Made by a program: the position numbers and the translations under genes. From Histidinibacterium lentulum (GTDB lineage Bacteria > Pseudomonadota > Alphaproteobacteria > Rhodobacterales > Rhodobacteraceae): 64,000 bases of DNA. Under the pieces are notes generated by a model. The model did no database searches, was not told the DNA's origin, and saw nothing but the letters and a program-made list of their open reading frames with translations. Below are positions 63,757 to 64,000 of this stretch, one piece after another; within the stretch, counting starts at the first letter, position 1; each line of letters starts with the position of its first letter. Location: positions 62,001 to 126,000 of the forward strand of contig NZ_ML119091.1 of assembly GCF_003789055.1 (NCBI RefSeq), given 5' to 3'.

Positions 63757-63770
63757 TTGCGCTGGATCAA
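63757..63770. promoter_or_regulatory. Degenerate FnrL box upstream of the 56-residue protein
   Basis: TTGCG-CTGG-ATCAA. The right half is perfect and the left half has the TTGCG variant known in Rhodobacter FnrL targets. It is 80-93 bp upstream of the start at 63677. Confidence 0.6.
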
Positions 63771-63853
63771 ACGGGGGTGCGACAAAAGGTCGGTGGCCGG
63801 CCCATGGGCCGCGCCGGCGCCGGCCGCCGCCTGTCCCGGGGGCCGTCCGCGGC

Positions 63854-64000
63854 TCAGGCGGGGGAGGCGGGCGTCTCGGGGTCCGTCGGTTCGGCGAGGA
63901 CGGCCGTTTCGGGCGTGGTTCCCCGGGCGAGGGGGGCGGCGCGGAAGGCGGTCTTGTCCTCGGCGGGCACGGCGGCGCGGGCGCGCAGGCGCAGGAGCGC
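63854..64000 (-). CDS. C-terminal end of an unidentified minus-strand gene
   Basis: The last 48 codons before the stop at 63854-63856 are open to the window edge: ALLRLRARAAVPAEDKTAFR, then a Pro/Thr/Glu-rich tail ending DPETPASPA. The tail is low in complexity and gives no family. It may be the hydrophilic C-terminus of a membrane or regulatory protein. Confidence 0.5.
   Translation of the reverse strand, partial: ALLRLRARAAVPAEDKTAFRAAPLARGTTPETAVLAEPTDPETPASPA

Overview
The window is a 64 kb piece of a high-GC alphaproteobacterial chromosome, most probably from the Rhodobacteraceae (Rhodobacter/Paracoccus/roseobacter group). The main evidence is the linked set hemN - fnrL - uspA-like - ccoNOQP - ccoGHIS with FnrL-type boxes, the NAD-dependent fdsGBA-fdhD-fdsD formate dehydrogenase operon, and several small protein families typical of that group. 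Genes are densely packed, very often with 1-4 bp stop/start overlaps. No gap exceeds 300 bases. I saw no rRNA, tRNA, CRISPR array, transposase or phage gene.

Layout. 1-2.6 kb: glycolate oxidase glcD-glcE (minus strand, glcE cut by the window edge) with a GntR-type palindrome upstream. 2.7-9.8 kb: a HemJ-like/DUF599 membrane pair, ilvD with a lipoprotein gene, two uncharacterised conserved genes and fadH (2,4-dienoyl-CoA reductase). 9.9-18.8 kb: a LysR regulator, an OmpA-domain/GNAT/CinA-like minus-strand operon, sfsA-map-serine hydrolase, rsmD with a ferredoxin-reductase-type flavoprotein, and a peroxiredoxin. 18.9-24.5 kb: coaBC, dut, a membrane-tethered MoeB/ThiF protein, an M3 oligopeptidase and a cytochrome P460-like protein. 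24.5-38 kb: SH3, hydroxyacid dehydrogenase, NYN-LOTUS, DUF3137, a large RTX protein, glutathione-dependent formaldehyde dehydrogenase, two tandem I78 inhibitor-like lipoproteins, NlpC/P60 plus leucyl aminopeptidase, beta-carbonic anhydrase and asd.

38.3-50.1 kb is a low-oxygen respiration island. It holds hemN, the regulator FnrL, a double UspA protein, the cbb3 oxidase structural operon ccoNOQP, a membrane-anchored CBS protein and the assembly/copper operon ccoGHIS. A perfect FnrL box lies between uspA and ccoN and a near-perfect one between the CBS gene and ccoG, so both divergent pairs could respond to oxygen through the regulator encoded a few kb away. 50.2-58.6 kb: aroQ, a KDG-type kinase, then the fds operon behind a LysR regulator and an ATAG-N7-CTAT site. 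58.6-64 kb: an ExoY-like sugar transferase, a SulP permease, then an apparent persulfide/sulfide module (Crp/Fnr regulator with two cysteines, DUF2892 membrane protein, ETHE1-like dioxygenase), a 56-residue protein behind a degenerate FnrL box, and the end of an unidentified gene.

The formate, formaldehyde and glycolate enzymes suggest oxidation of C1/C2 compounds feeding NADH and quinol to a chain that ends, at low oxygen, in the cbb3 oxidase. The least explained signals are a palindromic repeat family that lies in one fixed orientation just before four downstream genes, a 22-bp palindrome between hemN and fnrL, and the palindrome upstream of the two-cysteine Crp/Fnr protein.
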